A DNA stretch of 64,000 nucleotides from an uncultured Gammaproteobacteria bacterium (GCA_958295835.1 OY282378.1:5233694-5297693), one strand, 5' to 3'; positions 16,292 through 25,903 are shown, counted from the stretch's first letter. Notes: a model not told the origin generated them from the letters alone. A program made the numbers and translations.

Positions 16292-17779
16292 TCACCGCTC
16301 GAGGATCACCCGCGCCTCGTCCTCGACCACCGTGCCATCGAAGAACCCGGGGTTCATTCCGCCGTGCAGCCGGACCGCGTTGGCGAAGGTGAAGTCGCGG
16401 AAGCCGTCCTCGTCGAGGAGCTCGTCCTCGACCAGCTCGTAGGCCTCGCCGAGCACCTCGTTCATGTTGGGCACGTCCCAGTGGCCGATGTCCGAGCCGA
16501 AGACCGGCTTGAGCTTCGAGCCGAACGGCAGCGCGTTGCCCGAGCAGGCGATGCCGGTCAGCTTGTCGTCGGCCTCGCAGCCGAAGTAGATGGGCTCGGC
16601 GAAGAGATCGACGATGTCTTCCGCCTTCTCGATCCCGCACGCCGCGAAGTCGTCCATGAGCGCGAGGTCCGCCTCGCGGGGCACCGCGTCGGCGGACAAG
16701 GCGGTGTAGCCGAGCCCGGCGACGTTGCCGGTCGAGCCCGAGAACCGCTCCCCGCCGTACCGCGAGAAGTACCCTTCGAGCTGCTCCAGGTCGAGCTTCG
16801 CGGGGTCGAGGTTCTCGATGGCGGGCGAGCCGCGCTTGCCCCAGATCTCGACCAGCGAACAGAACAGGCTCGCGGCCCAGCCCACGCCCCCCTCCAGCAC
16901 CCCGAAGTTGAGATCGGGGAACCGCCGCGTCACCCCGCCGAAGAACAGCGCCTTCGCGAACGCTTCGCCGGCGTCGGCGAAATGCCCGATCTGGTTGTAC
17001 ATGTAGTTGGTCACCGAACGGCGCGCGCCGTGGCCCTGCATGAACGAGTGCGCGGTGGGCGCGATGCCCAGCTCGACGCACTTCGCCCAGAACGGGTCGT
17101 AGTCGTACTGCGAGTCGAGCGAGAGGTTGTCGATCCAGTAGGCGAAGTCGCGCAGCGTCGGATCGTCTCCCTTCACCGTCTCCAGCGGGCGGTGCACGAG
17201 GCTCGCGATCATCGCGACCTTCAGGCCGAGTTGGTTGACCGCGTACTCCATCTCCTCGATGGCCTCGGCCGGGGTGAACATCGGGATCGACGCGGCAGGC
17301 GTCATCCGGTCCGCGTGCTCGCGGTAGAGCTCGGACACCATCGCGTTCTGTGCCCGGCAGCAGGCGCGTCGAACGTCCTCCTCGGGCTCGTCGAAGAGGA
17401 AGAACCCGAGGGTCGGGTAGACGATGGTGAAGTCGAGCCCCAGCTCGTCGAGCCGCTCGCGCAGCAATCCGGGCAGCATGGACGTTGCCCGGTCGAGGGT
17501 GTTCCCCGACGGAATCCCCCAGAACGGAGGCCGCGCGGGGCGATGGATCCTGCGTTCCTCGGGGGTGAGCGCGTACCAGCGTCCGTTCTTGCCCTCGCGC
17601 GAGCACTTGAGGTAGTGCTCGACCATCTCCGGGCCGGCCGTCTCCTTCAGGAAGTCCAGGAACACCGGGACGTGCTCCAGCATGTGGCCGTCGCAGTCCA
17701 CGATCGGGTGGTTCAACCGCGCGCGAACGTCGGCGGAGGATGCGTGGAAATCGGCGTGGGCGGTGGCGGTGGTGGTCAT
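16292..17779 (-). CDS. Amidohydrolase (amidohydrolase_2 family)
   Basis: 495 aa. The TIM-barrel metal hydrolase/decarboxylase family (COG2159) is supported by the N-terminal PIVDCDGHMLEHVPVFLDF, the PTAHSFMQGHGARR segment with His, GVLEGGVGWAASL, and the C-terminal SDIGHWDVPN containing the conserved Asp. The first metal motif is D-x-D-x-H instead of the usual HxH, as in related decarboxylase-like members. The substrate is unknown. The gene follows dhaK by 186 bases on the same strand. Confidence 0.8.
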   Translation of the reverse strand: MTTTATAHADFHASSADVRARLNHPIVDCDGHMLEHVPVFLDFLKETAGPEMVEHYLKCSREGKNGRWYALTPEERRIHRPARPPFWGIPSGNTLDRATSMLPGLLRERLDELGLDFTIVYPTLGFFLFDEPEEDVRRACCRAQNAMVSELYREHADRMTPAASIPMFTPAEAIEEMEYAVNQLGLKVAMIASLVHRPLETVKGDDPTLRDFAYWIDNLSLDSQYDYDPFWAKCVELGIAPTAHSFMQGHGARRSVTNYMYNQIGHFADAGEAFAKALFFGGVTRRFPDLNFGVLEGGVGWAASLFCSLVEIWGKRGSPAIENLDPAKLDLEQLEGYFSRYGGERFSGSTGNVAGLGYTALSADAVPREADLALMDDFAACGIEKAEDIVDLFAEPIYFGCEADDKLTGIACSGNALPFGSKLKPVFGSDIGHWDVPNMNEVLGEAYELVEDELLDEDGFRDFTFANAVRLHGGMNPGFFDGTVVEDEARVILER

Positions 17780-17835
17780 GGTCGATTCTCTCCGGTGATG
17801 CGGGCGGTGTCGCTGACGCGGTCATCCCCCGGCCG

Positions 17836-17874
17836 GCGCCGCGGGCGGGCGGGGAACAGGCTTGTTCCGTACGA
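17836..17874. repeat. Dispersed copy of the GC-rich hairpin repeat
   Basis: GCCGCGGGCGGGCGGGGAAC followed by a GGAACA/TGTTCC hairpin and GTACGAG matches the spacer between the two 74-bp repeats near 10861-10901 almost base for base. It shows that the repeat is a dispersed family, here between dhaK and the amidohydrolase gene. Confidence 0.7.
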
Positions 17875-17965
17875 GCTGCCGGGTCGCGGCGATCCGGCGG
17901 CGGCGCGAGCGATTATGTCACCGTATCCTGCGCCAACGCATCGCAGCAATTCAACATCGCCGGCT

Positions 17966-18958
17966 TCAGCATCCCCACCGCAGCGCCGCGGTATGCACCG
18001 GCGCATCCCATAGCGACAGGGCCTCGTCGTCCATCAGCGACAGGGTGGCCGAACAGCCGGCCATGTCCAGGGACGTGACGTAGCTGCCCACCAGGCTTCG
18101 GACGACCTCGACGCCGCTCGACGCCATCGCTTTGCGCACCGCGTCGTACATCAGCGTCAGCTCCATCAGCGGGGTGGCGCCGAAGCCGTTGATCAGCAGC
18201 AGCGCCCGCTCCCCACCGGCCGGGGAGAGCCCGCCCAGCATCGGCTCGACGAGCTGCGCGGCGATCTCGTCGGCCGAGGCCAGAGGAAGCCGCCGGCGCC
18301 CGGGCTCGCCGTGGATCCCCACGCCCATCTCCATCTCGTCCCCGGCGATCTCGAAGGTCGGCTTTCCGGCCTCCGGCACGGTGCAGCTCGTCAGCGCGAC
18401 GCCCATCGACGCGGTGCGTTCGTTGATGCGCGTCCCGAGTGCGCGGCACGCCTCCAGATCCGCGCCCGACTCCGCCGCCGCGCCCACCACCTTCTCCACC
18501 ACCAGGGTCCCGGCGACCCCCCGGCGGCCGGTGGTGTAGGTGCTGTCCTCGACCGCGACGTCGTCGTTGGTCAGCACCGTCGCGGCCGTGCCCTCGTACA
18601 TCTCTATCGCCATCTCGAAGTTCATCACGTCGCCCGAGTAGTTCTTCACGATGAAGAGCACTCCGGCGCCGCGATCGACCGCCTGGGCCGCCGCCAGCAT
18701 CTGGTCGGGGGTGGGCGAGGTGAACACCTGTCCGGGGCAGGCGGCGTCCAGCATCCCGCGCCCCACGAATCCCCCGTGCAGCGGCTCGTGGCCGCTTCCG
18801 CCACCCGAGACCAGCGCGACCTTGCCCTCCGGCGCCGGGGCCGCACGGCTCAGAAAGACCGGATCCCGATGGAGCCGGACGACGTCGCCATGGGCGGCCT
18901 CGAACCCGCGAAGGCTCTCCGCCAGTACGTCTTCCACACGGTTGATGAGCTTCTTCAT
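17966..18958 (-). CDS. dhaK: PTS-dependent dihydroxyacetone kinase, DhaK subunit
   Basis: 330 aa, the full length of DhaK. The subunit binds dihydroxyacetone covalently and receives phosphate from DhaL-ADP. Motifs are VSGGGSGHEPLHGGFVGRGM, FIVKNYSGDVMNFEMA and GVGIHGEPG with the substrate-binding His; the C-terminus LVGSYVTSLDMAGCS is intact. Its partners dhaL and dhaM lie 12 kb away on the same strand, with the integrase element between them. No promoter is clear in the 436 bases upstream. Confidence 0.93.
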   Translation of the reverse strand: MKKLINRVEDVLAESLRGFEAAHGDVVRLHRDPVFLSRAAPAPEGKVALVSGGGSGHEPLHGGFVGRGMLDAACPGQVFTSPTPDQMLAAAQAVDRGAGVLFIVKNYSGDVMNFEMAIEMYEGTAATVLTNDDVAVEDSTYTTGRRGVAGTLVVEKVVGAAAESGADLEACRALGTRINERTASMGVALTSCTVPEAGKPTFEIAGDEMEMGVGIHGEPGRRRLPLASADEIAAQLVEPMLGGLSPAGGERALLLINGFGATPLMELTLMYDAVRKAMASSGVEVVRSLVGSYVTSLDMAGCSATLSLMDDEALSLWDAPVHTAALRWGC

Positions 18959-19290
18959 GCCGTCTCTCCTGTGCTGTTCACGATCCGTCGGTGGCCGATG
19001 ACTCCGGCTCCGATCGGGCCACGGCGACGGACGCCGGATCTTCCCGGAAACGGCATGTCCCGGGAGCGGTGCGTCCCAAGCTCACGACCGGCGCCTGAAC
19101 ATCGTCCCGACCGCTTTGCCATGTGGCGAGCCTCCGGCCCGCTTGTGGGCGAGACGCCCGCGGTCTCGTGTTCCCATTCCCCTTCCTCCGTCGTTTCAAG
19201 CACTTGGCCATCCGTTACCCATCCGTATCCCGTGGAATATCCGTTGAAATCAGCCAGTTAACCGACTGACTGCCTACCGTTGAGCACTGT
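18959..19290. other. Gap between dhaK and the integrase region
   Basis: No gene is supported; the frames here are shadows. It has CATCCGTTACCCATCCGTAT near 19210 and a short mirrored AACCGACTGACTG, but I could not match either to the far side of the element. The left attachment site should lie here or just after it. Confidence 0.4.
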
Positions 19291-19319
19291 TTGACACGGA
19301 TGGAAACGCCTGCTATCTT
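19291..19319 (+). promoter_or_regulatory. Integrase promoter
   Basis: TTGACA (19291-19296) and TATCTT (19314-19319) with a 17-base spacer, 76 bases before the integrase ATG. Five of six -10 positions matter less than the perfect -35 and ideal spacing. Confidence 0.65.
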
Positions 19320-19394
19320 GTCTCTGCGGGTGGGTAACAGGGTGAGGAACGACACCCGCGCCCACACCACCGACCGACCGACAGGAGAGCCCCG

Positions 19395-20675
19395 ATGAGC
19401 AAGCCCAGCCTCACCGCCGCCTTCGTCAAGAACGTGCGGTACCAAGGCAGGAACCCGCCCGTGCCCGAGCGCTACAACGACGGCGCCGGGACCGGCCTGT
19501 ACCTCAACGTGATGCCCTCGCACAGCAAGCAGTTCCTCCAGCGCCTCAAGGTCGCGGGCAAGCGCCGCGACTACGGGCTCGGAGGATACTCCACCGGCGG
19601 CGAGAACAGCCTCGGGATCAGCCTCGCCAAAGCACGGGAGATCGCTCTGGACAACTGGTTGGCGGCGCGCCGGGGCGAGGTCCCGGCGTGCGAGGCGAAG
19701 CGCCAGGCCCGGCTGGCGGAGCGCCAGGCCAGGAAGGCTGGATCTGGATCTCTCGACGCCGCCACGCTCGCGACCATTCCCGGCGGCCCGACCTTCGAGG
19801 CGGCCTTCCTCACCGTCCTGGCCGCACGTGCCCCGTCGTGGAAGCCGAGCGTGCGGGTGAGCTCCGAGCGGTCCTGGAAGCAGGGGCTGCGCGACTACCT
19901 CGGCGCCCTCGCTAGGGTACCGGTCGCTGCGGTCACCGCCGCCGACATCCGCAGGTGCATCGAGCCGGCCTGGACGAGCAAGCCCAAGACGGCCGAGAAG
20001 CAGCTCCGGCGGATCGGGCTGGTGCTGCGCTGGGCGATCGCCGAAGGGCTGCGCGACGCCGACCCGACCCCGGCGGTGCGCTCCGCCCTCCCGCGGTTCA
20101 AGGCAGCGCCCCGGCACTTCAAGGCACTCCCCCCTGACCAGATCCCCGGGCTGCTCGCGAGGGTGCGCGAGAGCGACGCCCCGCGCGACGCGCGGCTTGC
20201 CTTCGAGCTGATGGCCCTCACGGCGCTGCGCACCAACGAGGTCCGCCTCGCCGACTGGAGCGAGATCGACCTTGAGGCCGCGTTGTGGGTGATCCCCGCT
20301 GAGCGCATGAAGTACTCCGAACGGGGGGATCATCGAGTGCCCCTCTCGCCCCAGGCGGTCGAGGTCCTGCGCGCCGTCGGTCCGGCCCGCGAGGCGGGGA
20401 AGGTGTTCCGGGCGCCCCGCGGGGGCGCGCTCGGCGACGACGCCTTTCGCGACCTCCTGCGCGACCTCGGCGTGACCGAATGCTCGCCTCATGGTCTGAG
20501 AAGTTCGTTCCGAGATCACTGCGCTCTGAATGGAGTGGACCGTCTGACGGCCGAAGCCGCACTGGCTCATGCACGGGGCGGCAAGACCGAACAGGCGTAT
20601 TTCAGGGTGGACCTCTTCGCCCAAAGAAGAGCCGTCATGGTGGCCTGGGCGGACTTCGTTTGCGGGGCGGCCTGA
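19395..20675 (+). CDS. Tyrosine integrase (P4/DUF4102 type)
   Basis: 426 aa. The N-terminal arm-binding domain of P4-like integrases (GLYLNVMPSHSKQFLQRLKV, then GLGGYSTGGENSLGISLAKA) precedes the catalytic domain. Catalytic residues are visible: ALRTNEVRLADW (first Arg), SPHGLRSSFRDHC (HxxR), LAHARGGKTEQAYFR with the nucleophilic Tyr. ATG is preceded by AGGAGA. It drives insertion and excision of the surrounding element. Confidence 0.92.
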   Translation: MSKPSLTAAFVKNVRYQGRNPPVPERYNDGAGTGLYLNVMPSHSKQFLQRLKVAGKRRDYGLGGYSTGGENSLGISLAKAREIALDNWLAARRGEVPACEAKRQARLAERQARKAGSGSLDAATLATIPGGPTFEAAFLTVLAARAPSWKPSVRVSSERSWKQGLRDYLGALARVPVAAVTAADIRRCIEPAWTSKPKTAEKQLRRIGLVLRWAIAEGLRDADPTPAVRSALPRFKAAPRHFKALPPDQIPGLLARVRESDAPRDARLAFELMALTALRTNEVRLADWSEIDLEAALWVIPAERMKYSERGDHRVPLSPQAVEVLRAVGPAREAGKVFRAPRGGALGDDAFRDLLRDLGVTECSPHGLRSSFRDHCALNGVDRLTAEAALAHARGGKTEQAYFRVDLFAQRRAVMVAWADFVCGAA

Positions 20676-20724
20676 TGGCCGCCCCGCCCGGCAGCGCCGG
20701 CTACATCGCGGGAGGGCGCTGACG

Positions 20725-21555
20725 GTGGCGGTGAATCATGGAGGCGGCCAACAGGCCGCCTCCATGAGCCTCTTCGAACAGGCGAGGCTCCGGGACGAAC
20801 AGAACGAGCTCGACCGGCGGCGTGAAGCGTCCGAGATACGGCAGGAAGCGAACCGCCGCCTGCGAGAACGCAGGAAGGTCGAGAAAGTGGTGTCCCGGCT
20901 GCTGCGCGCCCTCCTCGCTCCCGTGCCGTTCACGAACGATGTCCGCGACGCGGCCTCCCGCGTCCATCTCCCGATCCCGGTGGGACGCGGGATGCCCAGG
21001 CGCCTGTCGCGCCTGCACAGCTTGTGCGAGCGGGACAGGCCGGACCGGTGCCGGCGCCTGGCGCTCGCGTGGATGCTCCTCACGGGCCAGCCTGCGGTGC
21101 TCGCCGTCCGTGCACGGTGGACAGAGATCAGCCCTGCGGGCGATCGCTGGACCCCGGCCCCGGTGGGCCATGGCGTCAAGCACCCTGGCCCGATCGTGCT
21201 GTCGACCGCGGCCGAGAGTGTCCTCGATCGGGCTCGCGAGGTCGGTGACGGGGTGGGGCTGGCGCTCAATGCCTTGCTGCAGTTGAAACCCGGGGAGGCC
21301 TGCTACCTGGACAAGCAGAGGCTCGCGTACCACCTGGATTTTCCGGAGCAACCGGAGCGCATCTTCCCTTGCGACATCCCGGGCGACGACGCGCGGCGAA
21401 CACGCTCCATCCTCACGAAAACGCTCGGGCAGGTCGGCGCCCCGAAACAATCCCTTAGGGACTGTGCGAATGCGTTCGACCGGTGGTTTTCGACCGAGCC
21501 TGACTGCGAGGGCGATCAGCCCCTCGATGCCTGGTCGCGCGCGGTCCGGCCCTGA
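20725..21555 (+). CDS. Element-borne protein of unknown function
   Basis: 276 aa from the GTG at 20725, with GGAGGG eight bases upstream; an ATG at 20764 is the other choice. The first 60 residues are a charged helical stretch (RREASEIRQEANRRLRERRK) and the body has no motif I know. A perfect hairpin, GAGGCGGCC-AACA-GGCCGCCTC, at 20741-20762 lies between the two starts and could affect initiation. It follows the integrase by 49 bases and is probably co-transcribed. Confidence 0.6.
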   Translation: MAVNHGGGQQAASMSLFEQARLRDEQNELDRRREASEIRQEANRRLRERRKVEKVVSRLLRALLAPVPFTNDVRDAASRVHLPIPVGRGMPRRLSRLHSLCERDRPDRCRRLALAWMLLTGQPAVLAVRARWTEISPAGDRWTPAPVGHGVKHPGPIVLSTAAESVLDRAREVGDGVGLALNALLQLKPGEACYLDKQRLAYHLDFPEQPERIFPCDIPGDDARRTRSILTKTLGQVGAPKQSLRDCANAFDRWFSTEPDCEGDQPLDAWSRAVRP

Positions 21556-21602
21556 ATCGGCCCTCGCGGGCCGATCCAGGATCATTTCCCGAGATTTTTT
21601 TT
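21556..21602 (+). terminator. Hairpin after the unknown gene
   Basis: ATCGGCCC-TCGC-GGGCCGAT (21556-21575) overlaps the stop codon region, with a run of eight T residues some 18 bases later. The distance is too long for a classic terminator, so confidence is modest. Confidence 0.4.
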
Positions 21603-21756
21603 CAGGGGGCAGAAAACCGAGCCGCCCTCTCTAGATCGCGCGCGTACTGTTATCTCTTCTCACCCGCCGATCTTCGCCGTATTCAGCGCGCACCGCCTTG
21701 CGCCCTGATTGCAGGTCACTATCTTTGCGCTCCACCTCGAAACGATGGAGCGCGCA

Positions 21757-21984
21757 ATGGAAAGGAACGTCGAAGGTGAGCGGGCACCCGCCAGCCTGAT
21801 ACATATTCGTGAAGTCGCCCGCCGTCTGGGCGTGTCGCGCTCCACCATCCGGCGCCTCGTCAAGGACAGCGAGTTCCCGGCCCCTCTCAACATCGGCGGC
21901 TCGCACCGCTGGCGCCCGAGCAGCGTCGAAGCGTACTTGAAGCGGCAAGAGCGGGCCGACTCCACGCTGGCATCGTCGTCGTGA
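21757..21984 (+). CDS. AlpA-like HTH regulator / excisionase
   Basis: 75 aa from the ATG at 21757, six bases after GGAG. The sequence IREVARRLGVSRSTIRRLVK followed by FPAPLNIGGSHRWRPSSVEA is the compact MerR-type helix-turn-helix of AlpA/phage excisionase proteins. In P4-type elements AlpA controls integrase or excision. It begins a run of four genes with overlapping stops and starts. Confidence 0.88.
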   Translation: MERNVEGERAPASLIHIREVARRLGVSRSTIRRLVKDSEFPAPLNIGGSHRWRPSSVEAYLKRQERADSTLASSS

Positions 21985-22574
21985 GCGGATCCGGAAAAGC
22001 GGACAAATGTCCGCTTTTTTCCGCTTGCCGCGAATGCGGGCAACCCTTCGAGCGGGCACCGGGCATGCCCCGGGTGTGCCCGGGCTGCTTGCCGGCCTTC
22101 AAGGCGAGGCTGGTACGCGAGGGCACACGGATCCCCGTTTATCGGTATCCCGCCGAGGTGCTCCAGGACCCCGTGCACGTGAAGAAAGTCCAGCGGCTCT
22201 CGCGCCGGTGCGCCCTGTACACCGTCGCTTCCCCCTCACCCAGCGAGCGGAACACAAAGCGCAAGAAGACGCCCCTGACGTACGCCGAGCGCAAGGAGGC
22301 CGGGCGCAAAGCCCTGGCCGCGCTCGACCGCCTGTTCCAGGCAACCGACACCGGGCGGCTCCGCTACTGGGCGGGCTGCACGATGATCTCCCCGAGCTTT
22401 AACCCCGCCACGGGTCAGGGCGGGATATGGGCTGCCTGTTCGCGAATCGTGAATGAGCGGGCACTCGCCGAATTGACACGGCGGGGGGACGAGTGGCGGG
22501 CAGCGGGACTTGGAAGCTTCGCCACTGTCGAGGCGGTCGAGGAAGCGGGTCTATCGGGACAGGGATGCAAGTGA
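21981..22574 (+). CDS. Zinc-ribbon protein of unknown function
   Basis: 197 aa from a GTG that overlaps the AlpA stop (GTGA). Two CxxC pairs sit near the N-terminus (ACRECGQPFERAP and PRVCPGCLPAFKA), a zinc ribbon such as the ones that mark nucleic-acid-binding proteins. The rest, including KKTPLTYAERKEAGRKALAA and GCTMISPSFNPATGQGG, is unrecognised. Its place between AlpA and a DNA methyltransferase suggests a role in the element's DNA metabolism. Confidence 0.65.
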   Translation: MSGSGKADKCPLFSACRECGQPFERAPGMPRVCPGCLPAFKARLVREGTRIPVYRYPAEVLQDPVHVKKVQRLSRRCALYTVASPSPSERNTKRKKTPLTYAERKEAGRKALAALDRLFQATDTGRLRYWAGCTMISPSFNPATGQGGIWAACSRIVNERALAELTRRGDEWRAAGLGSFATVEAVEEAGLSGQGCK

Positions 22575-23644
22575 TGGACATGGTTGCGTTCCACAACACC
22601 GGGCTTCCGGCCAAGCTTGACACCGCACGCCAAGCGCTTGCCGAAGCCAGCACCGACTTCGAACTCTTGCGGGTGCGCGACCATGCGGCGGCGGTGCAGG
22701 CCGCCGCCGCCATCCTCAAGCGAAAGGATGTCCAGGTGGACGCCAGCCTGCTGGTGGCAGAAGCGGAACGGGAGATTGCGAAGGCGAACCCGCCTGCCCC
22801 GCCAGGCCGAGGTAAAAAGGTAGAAGCCGCTTCTACCATTTCCAAGGCAACACGATCGGAGCTCCGCAAGGCACACACACCGATCACCGACAAGCAGTTC
22901 GCCGACTTGAAGAATCAGGCACGGGAGCAGGGGCAGCCACTGACTCGCCAAGCAATCAAGGACGTGGCGCGAGAGGCGGAGAAGGTTGCCGAGCGTGAAG
23001 CGAAGCGCAAGGCGGCGGTAGCGATCGCCCCTACCCTCGAAGCTCTGGTGTACCACTGCGCAGTTGCCGACCTTCACAAGCACATCGAGGCGGGGAGTGT
23101 GGACGCCATTGTGACGGCCCCCCCGTACCCTCGGAAGTTTGTTCCGGTTTATGGCGATCTCGCTCACTTCGCGGTCCATGCGCTCCGGCCCGGTGGACTC
23201 CTCATGGCGATCGCGGGGCAGCCATACCTTCCCGATATCTTCCACTGGATGGGGTTGGCAGGACCACGGCTCAAGTACCGGTGGATCGCCGCGTACTTCC
23301 AACAGGGGGCAAGCCAAAATATCCATAGCGCCAAAGTAACGGTGAAGTGGAAACCGTTTCTCGTGTTCACGCGGGCCGGCGGACACCCACAGGGCTACTC
23401 GAACGACTGGATCGACGGCGGCCCGTACAACGCCGCAGACAAGGACAAACACCACTGGGGGCAGACCGAGGCAGGTCTGGAGGCGGTGATCCGGGAGTGG
23501 GTGAAGGAGCCTGGCTCGCTGGTTTGCGACCCCATATGTGGCGCCGGATCAACACTGCTTGCTACGCGCACGCTGGGGCACCGGGTCATCGGAGCCGACA
23601 TCGACGAGGTGAACGTGAACATCACGAGGGAGGCATTGGCATGA
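22574..23644 (+). CDS. DNA methyltransferase (N4/N6 type) with helical N-terminal extension
   Basis: 356 aa; the ATG overlaps the previous stop (TGATG). The C-terminal half is a beta-class-like amino-methyltransferase: motif IV TAPPYPRKF (about 181-189, APPY instead of DPPY) comes before the AdoMet motif DPICGAGSTLLATR (about 319), with HRVIGADIDE behind it. The first 150 residues are mainly charged helix (KDVAREAEKVAEREAKRKAA), unusual for a simple methylase, and may bind a partner. The coupled HNH gene makes a restriction-modification role possible but unproven. Confidence 0.82.
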   Translation: MDMVAFHNTGLPAKLDTARQALAEASTDFELLRVRDHAAAVQAAAAILKRKDVQVDASLLVAEAEREIAKANPPAPPGRGKKVEAASTISKATRSELRKAHTPITDKQFADLKNQAREQGQPLTRQAIKDVAREAEKVAEREAKRKAAVAIAPTLEALVYHCAVADLHKHIEAGSVDAIVTAPPYPRKFVPVYGDLAHFAVHALRPGGLLMAIAGQPYLPDIFHWMGLAGPRLKYRWIAAYFQQGASQNIHSAKVTVKWKPFLVFTRAGGHPQGYSNDWIDGGPYNAADKDKHHWGQTEAGLEAVIREWVKEPGSLVCDPICGAGSTLLATRTLGHRVIGADIDEVNVNITREALA

Positions 23645-24303
23645 ACGTGAAAGGCACGCAAATGGCGGTCGTTTTCCGTACTGCCCTGGACAGGTACGGG
23701 TTCCAGCGCTTTCACATATCGCAACTCCTGGACCTGCTGCACGGACTCGGCGTGCCCATCCAGGCGAACATCCTGCGTGCGCGGATTAGTGAGAAGGGTC
23801 ATGCGGCCGGTCTGGTGGTCCGCGAGTGGTTGTTCCCCGAGGGTGGCGGTTGGTACCGGGTCAACCCGGAGTGGAATGCCGGGGAGCTGGACTTGGGCGA
23901 TCCCGACATGCAGCTCTCGATGGATGAACTCGTGGCGAAGCTGCGCGAGTACAAGCATGACCGCGTAGCTACCATTAGGGCTCCTACGAAGCGGGAACTT
24001 ACCGAGGCTGCATTGCTTCGCGCGCATCGGGTCCAGCTCGGCATCTGCCCTGTCTGCGGCCATGCCATCGAGCATGTCTTCTACGCCGAGCTCGCCCACG
24101 TGCTGGCGGTCAGCGAAGGCGGCGAGGACGAGATGCGTAACCGCGTCCTGGTGCACGGATCATGCAACCGGGTGAAGGGGAGGACGCGGACGATTGAGAT
24201 GGCGCGCACTGCGTTGGGTCTGCGCTGGTCGGGCCTGATCGACCTCCCGCGTGCCCAAGCGGCCGAGCGTGCATGGAAGCAAGCGCGCGGCAAGGATGCC
24301 TGA
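23641..24303 (+). CDS. HNH endonuclease-like protein
   Basis: 220 aa, ATG overlapping the methyltransferase stop (ATGA). The C-terminal half has an HNH zinc-finger layout: CPVCGHAIE, ELAHVLAVSEGGEDEMRN and LVHGSCNRVKG, matching the spaced CxxC, H-x-GG, N and H..CN pattern. The N-terminal part resembles a winged helix that could read DNA (FHISQLLDLLHGLGVPIQAN). Beside a methyltransferase it is a candidate restriction nuclease; phage-type homing HNH is the alternative. Confidence 0.75.
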   Translation: MNVKGTQMAVVFRTALDRYGFQRFHISQLLDLLHGLGVPIQANILRARISEKGHAAGLVVREWLFPEGGGWYRVNPEWNAGELDLGDPDMQLSMDELVAKLREYKHDRVATIRAPTKRELTEAALLRAHRVQLGICPVCGHAIEHVFYAELAHVLAVSEGGEDEMRNRVLVHGSCNRVKGRTRTIEMARTALGLRWSGLIDLPRAQAAERAWKQARGKDA

Positions 24304-24426
24304 TGCCTTCCGATGCGGTGGTTGATGCGGGCCAATCTTTAAATTCTTGCGAATCTCGCAAAGACGTTCTTGCAAGAGCACGGGGAACGACCGTTGTAGT
24401 TTGACCCTTCAAAGGAGGATGGAACG

Positions 24427-24590
24427 ATGGTAATTATGTTGAGAGACCTGGTTCAACAGCTACGGCAGCACGCAGACAGCGAGTTCGATGACGTGGTTTT
24501 CAAGCTGAAGGATAGCGGTCGAGTCGATGAGGGCTACTTCCTAGTCGACAACATCGACGTTCATGGAAACTGGGGCGAGGTGGCTCATCC
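24427..24590 (+). pseudogene. 5' part of an unknown gene cut by the IS4-type element
   Basis: A perfect AGGAGG precedes the ATG, and 54 codons of normal composition follow (LRDLVQQLRQHADSEFDDVV, VDEGYFLVDNIDVHG) up to the terminal inverted repeat of the insertion. The remaining part is not seen on the other side, so the insertion was joined by a deletion or the rest has decayed. No family recognised. Confidence 0.65.
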
Positions 24591-25858
24591 ATCCCCTCAT
24601 TTCAAGTGTCAGATGACGCCGAATATTCCTCGATACACTCGCTGCTCCATCAGCATCCGTCCAAACGCCTCCATCAACGGACGCAGACGATACTCAGGCC
24701 AGTTCGGAACATGCTCATACAGCATCAATCCTTGGCGAAACAGCGAATGCGTGCGGTACTTCGCCGTATTCACCTTCAACCACCGGTCATACCCCAGACT
24801 CTCTCCCGCCGCCCCCAACAGCGTCAACAACGCAATCGCCAACGCACTGAGCAGCAGCATCCGGTCACGTCGCTGTGGACGCGAGATGCGCATCGACGAC
24901 AATCCCATCCCGAAACGCATGTCCTTGATGTCGCGAAAGCTCGTCTCGATTCCCCAACGTTTCCCGTCATATCGAATCAGCGTGCGCGTCCTCACCGTGT
25001 GCTCGCTCGACACCACACACCACGGCTCCTTCATCTCCCGGTCTTGCACGCACACCACCGTGCCCACCTCCAATTCATGCGCATCGGTCACCTTCGCATC
25101 CCGCAACCGTGCGCGCCCGTCCGCCCGCGCCCACCCACTGCGCCGCCTCGCGCCGCTCTCCCCTGGCATTGGTGACGGAGTAGTTCCCCCGCAGACGAAT
25201 CACGTACTCGAAACCCAACTCCTCCTTCAGCAACGTCATCAACCGGCAACTCGCAAACCCACGGTCCGCCAACACCGTCACCTTCACCCCATCCGGCATC
25301 ACGTCGCACAATTGCCGCGCCAACGCCTCCTCATACCCCGTCTGATTCCCCTTCAGTGTCGATGCCTGCACCGTCTTCCACATCAGCGGCGTCGCACGAC
25401 CATGACTCGTCAACATCGACAACACCAGTGTCGCGTGCCCATCCCGAGCAAAGCTCGTCCAGTCCAGCGCCACCAACACCTCCGGGCGAGACCCCACCAT
25501 GTAGGGCGCCCAGTGGGCGAAGAACTCTTTCATCACCACCCCGTCATTGCTCAGCAGCCGGTCGACCTGTTTCACCGCGTGCTTGCTCAACGTCCCCTGG
25601 GCCTGCGCCAAACCTTGCCCGACCGCATGGACCGCCAGCGAGGCGCTGCTCAGCACCCCCAGCGTCCCGTTGGCCAGCGACAGCACCCGCTTCGCGTGCA
25701 GGTCCCCGTCGTACAATCGGGTGATGAATTCAAAAATCTCGTCTCGCCGCAGAGCGCCTTTCGGTCTCATGACTCGTCTCCGAATCCAGTCGAAGACTTT
25801 ACATTGATCCCAAAATCAGCAAGTTGCAAGTCCTATTTCATGCAGAAAATGAGGGGAT
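24591..25858 (-). mobile_element. IS4-family insertion sequence
   Basis: 1268 bases bounded by the perfect 12-bp inverted repeat ATCCCCTCATTT / AAATGAGGGGAT, with a transposase gene on the minus strand filling most of it. The flanks (GGCTCATCC and CTCTGAGCC) are not identical, so no target duplication is visible. Confidence 0.85.
24609..25770 (-). pseudogene. IS4-type DDE transposase, frameshifted
   Basis: All catalytic segments are present: VALDWTSFARDGHATLVLSM (first Asp), VTVLADRGFASCRL (second Asp) and KRWGIETSFRDIKDMRFGMG (Glu). The frame breaks near 25130: one frame ends in REAAQWVGAGGRARTV and the next resumes in DGRARLRDAKVTDAHELEVG. An extra four bases in a run of GGGC repeats explains the shift. 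The enzyme is likely inactive unless the shift is a sequencing error. Confidence 0.85.
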
Positions 25859-25903
25859 CTCTGAGCCTTATGACTCCACTTTACCTCGTTGATAAAATCT
25901 GCG

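Noticed and set aside
24591..25858. Target-site duplication of the IS4-type element
   Set aside because: The flanking nonamers look alike at their ends but are not direct repeats.
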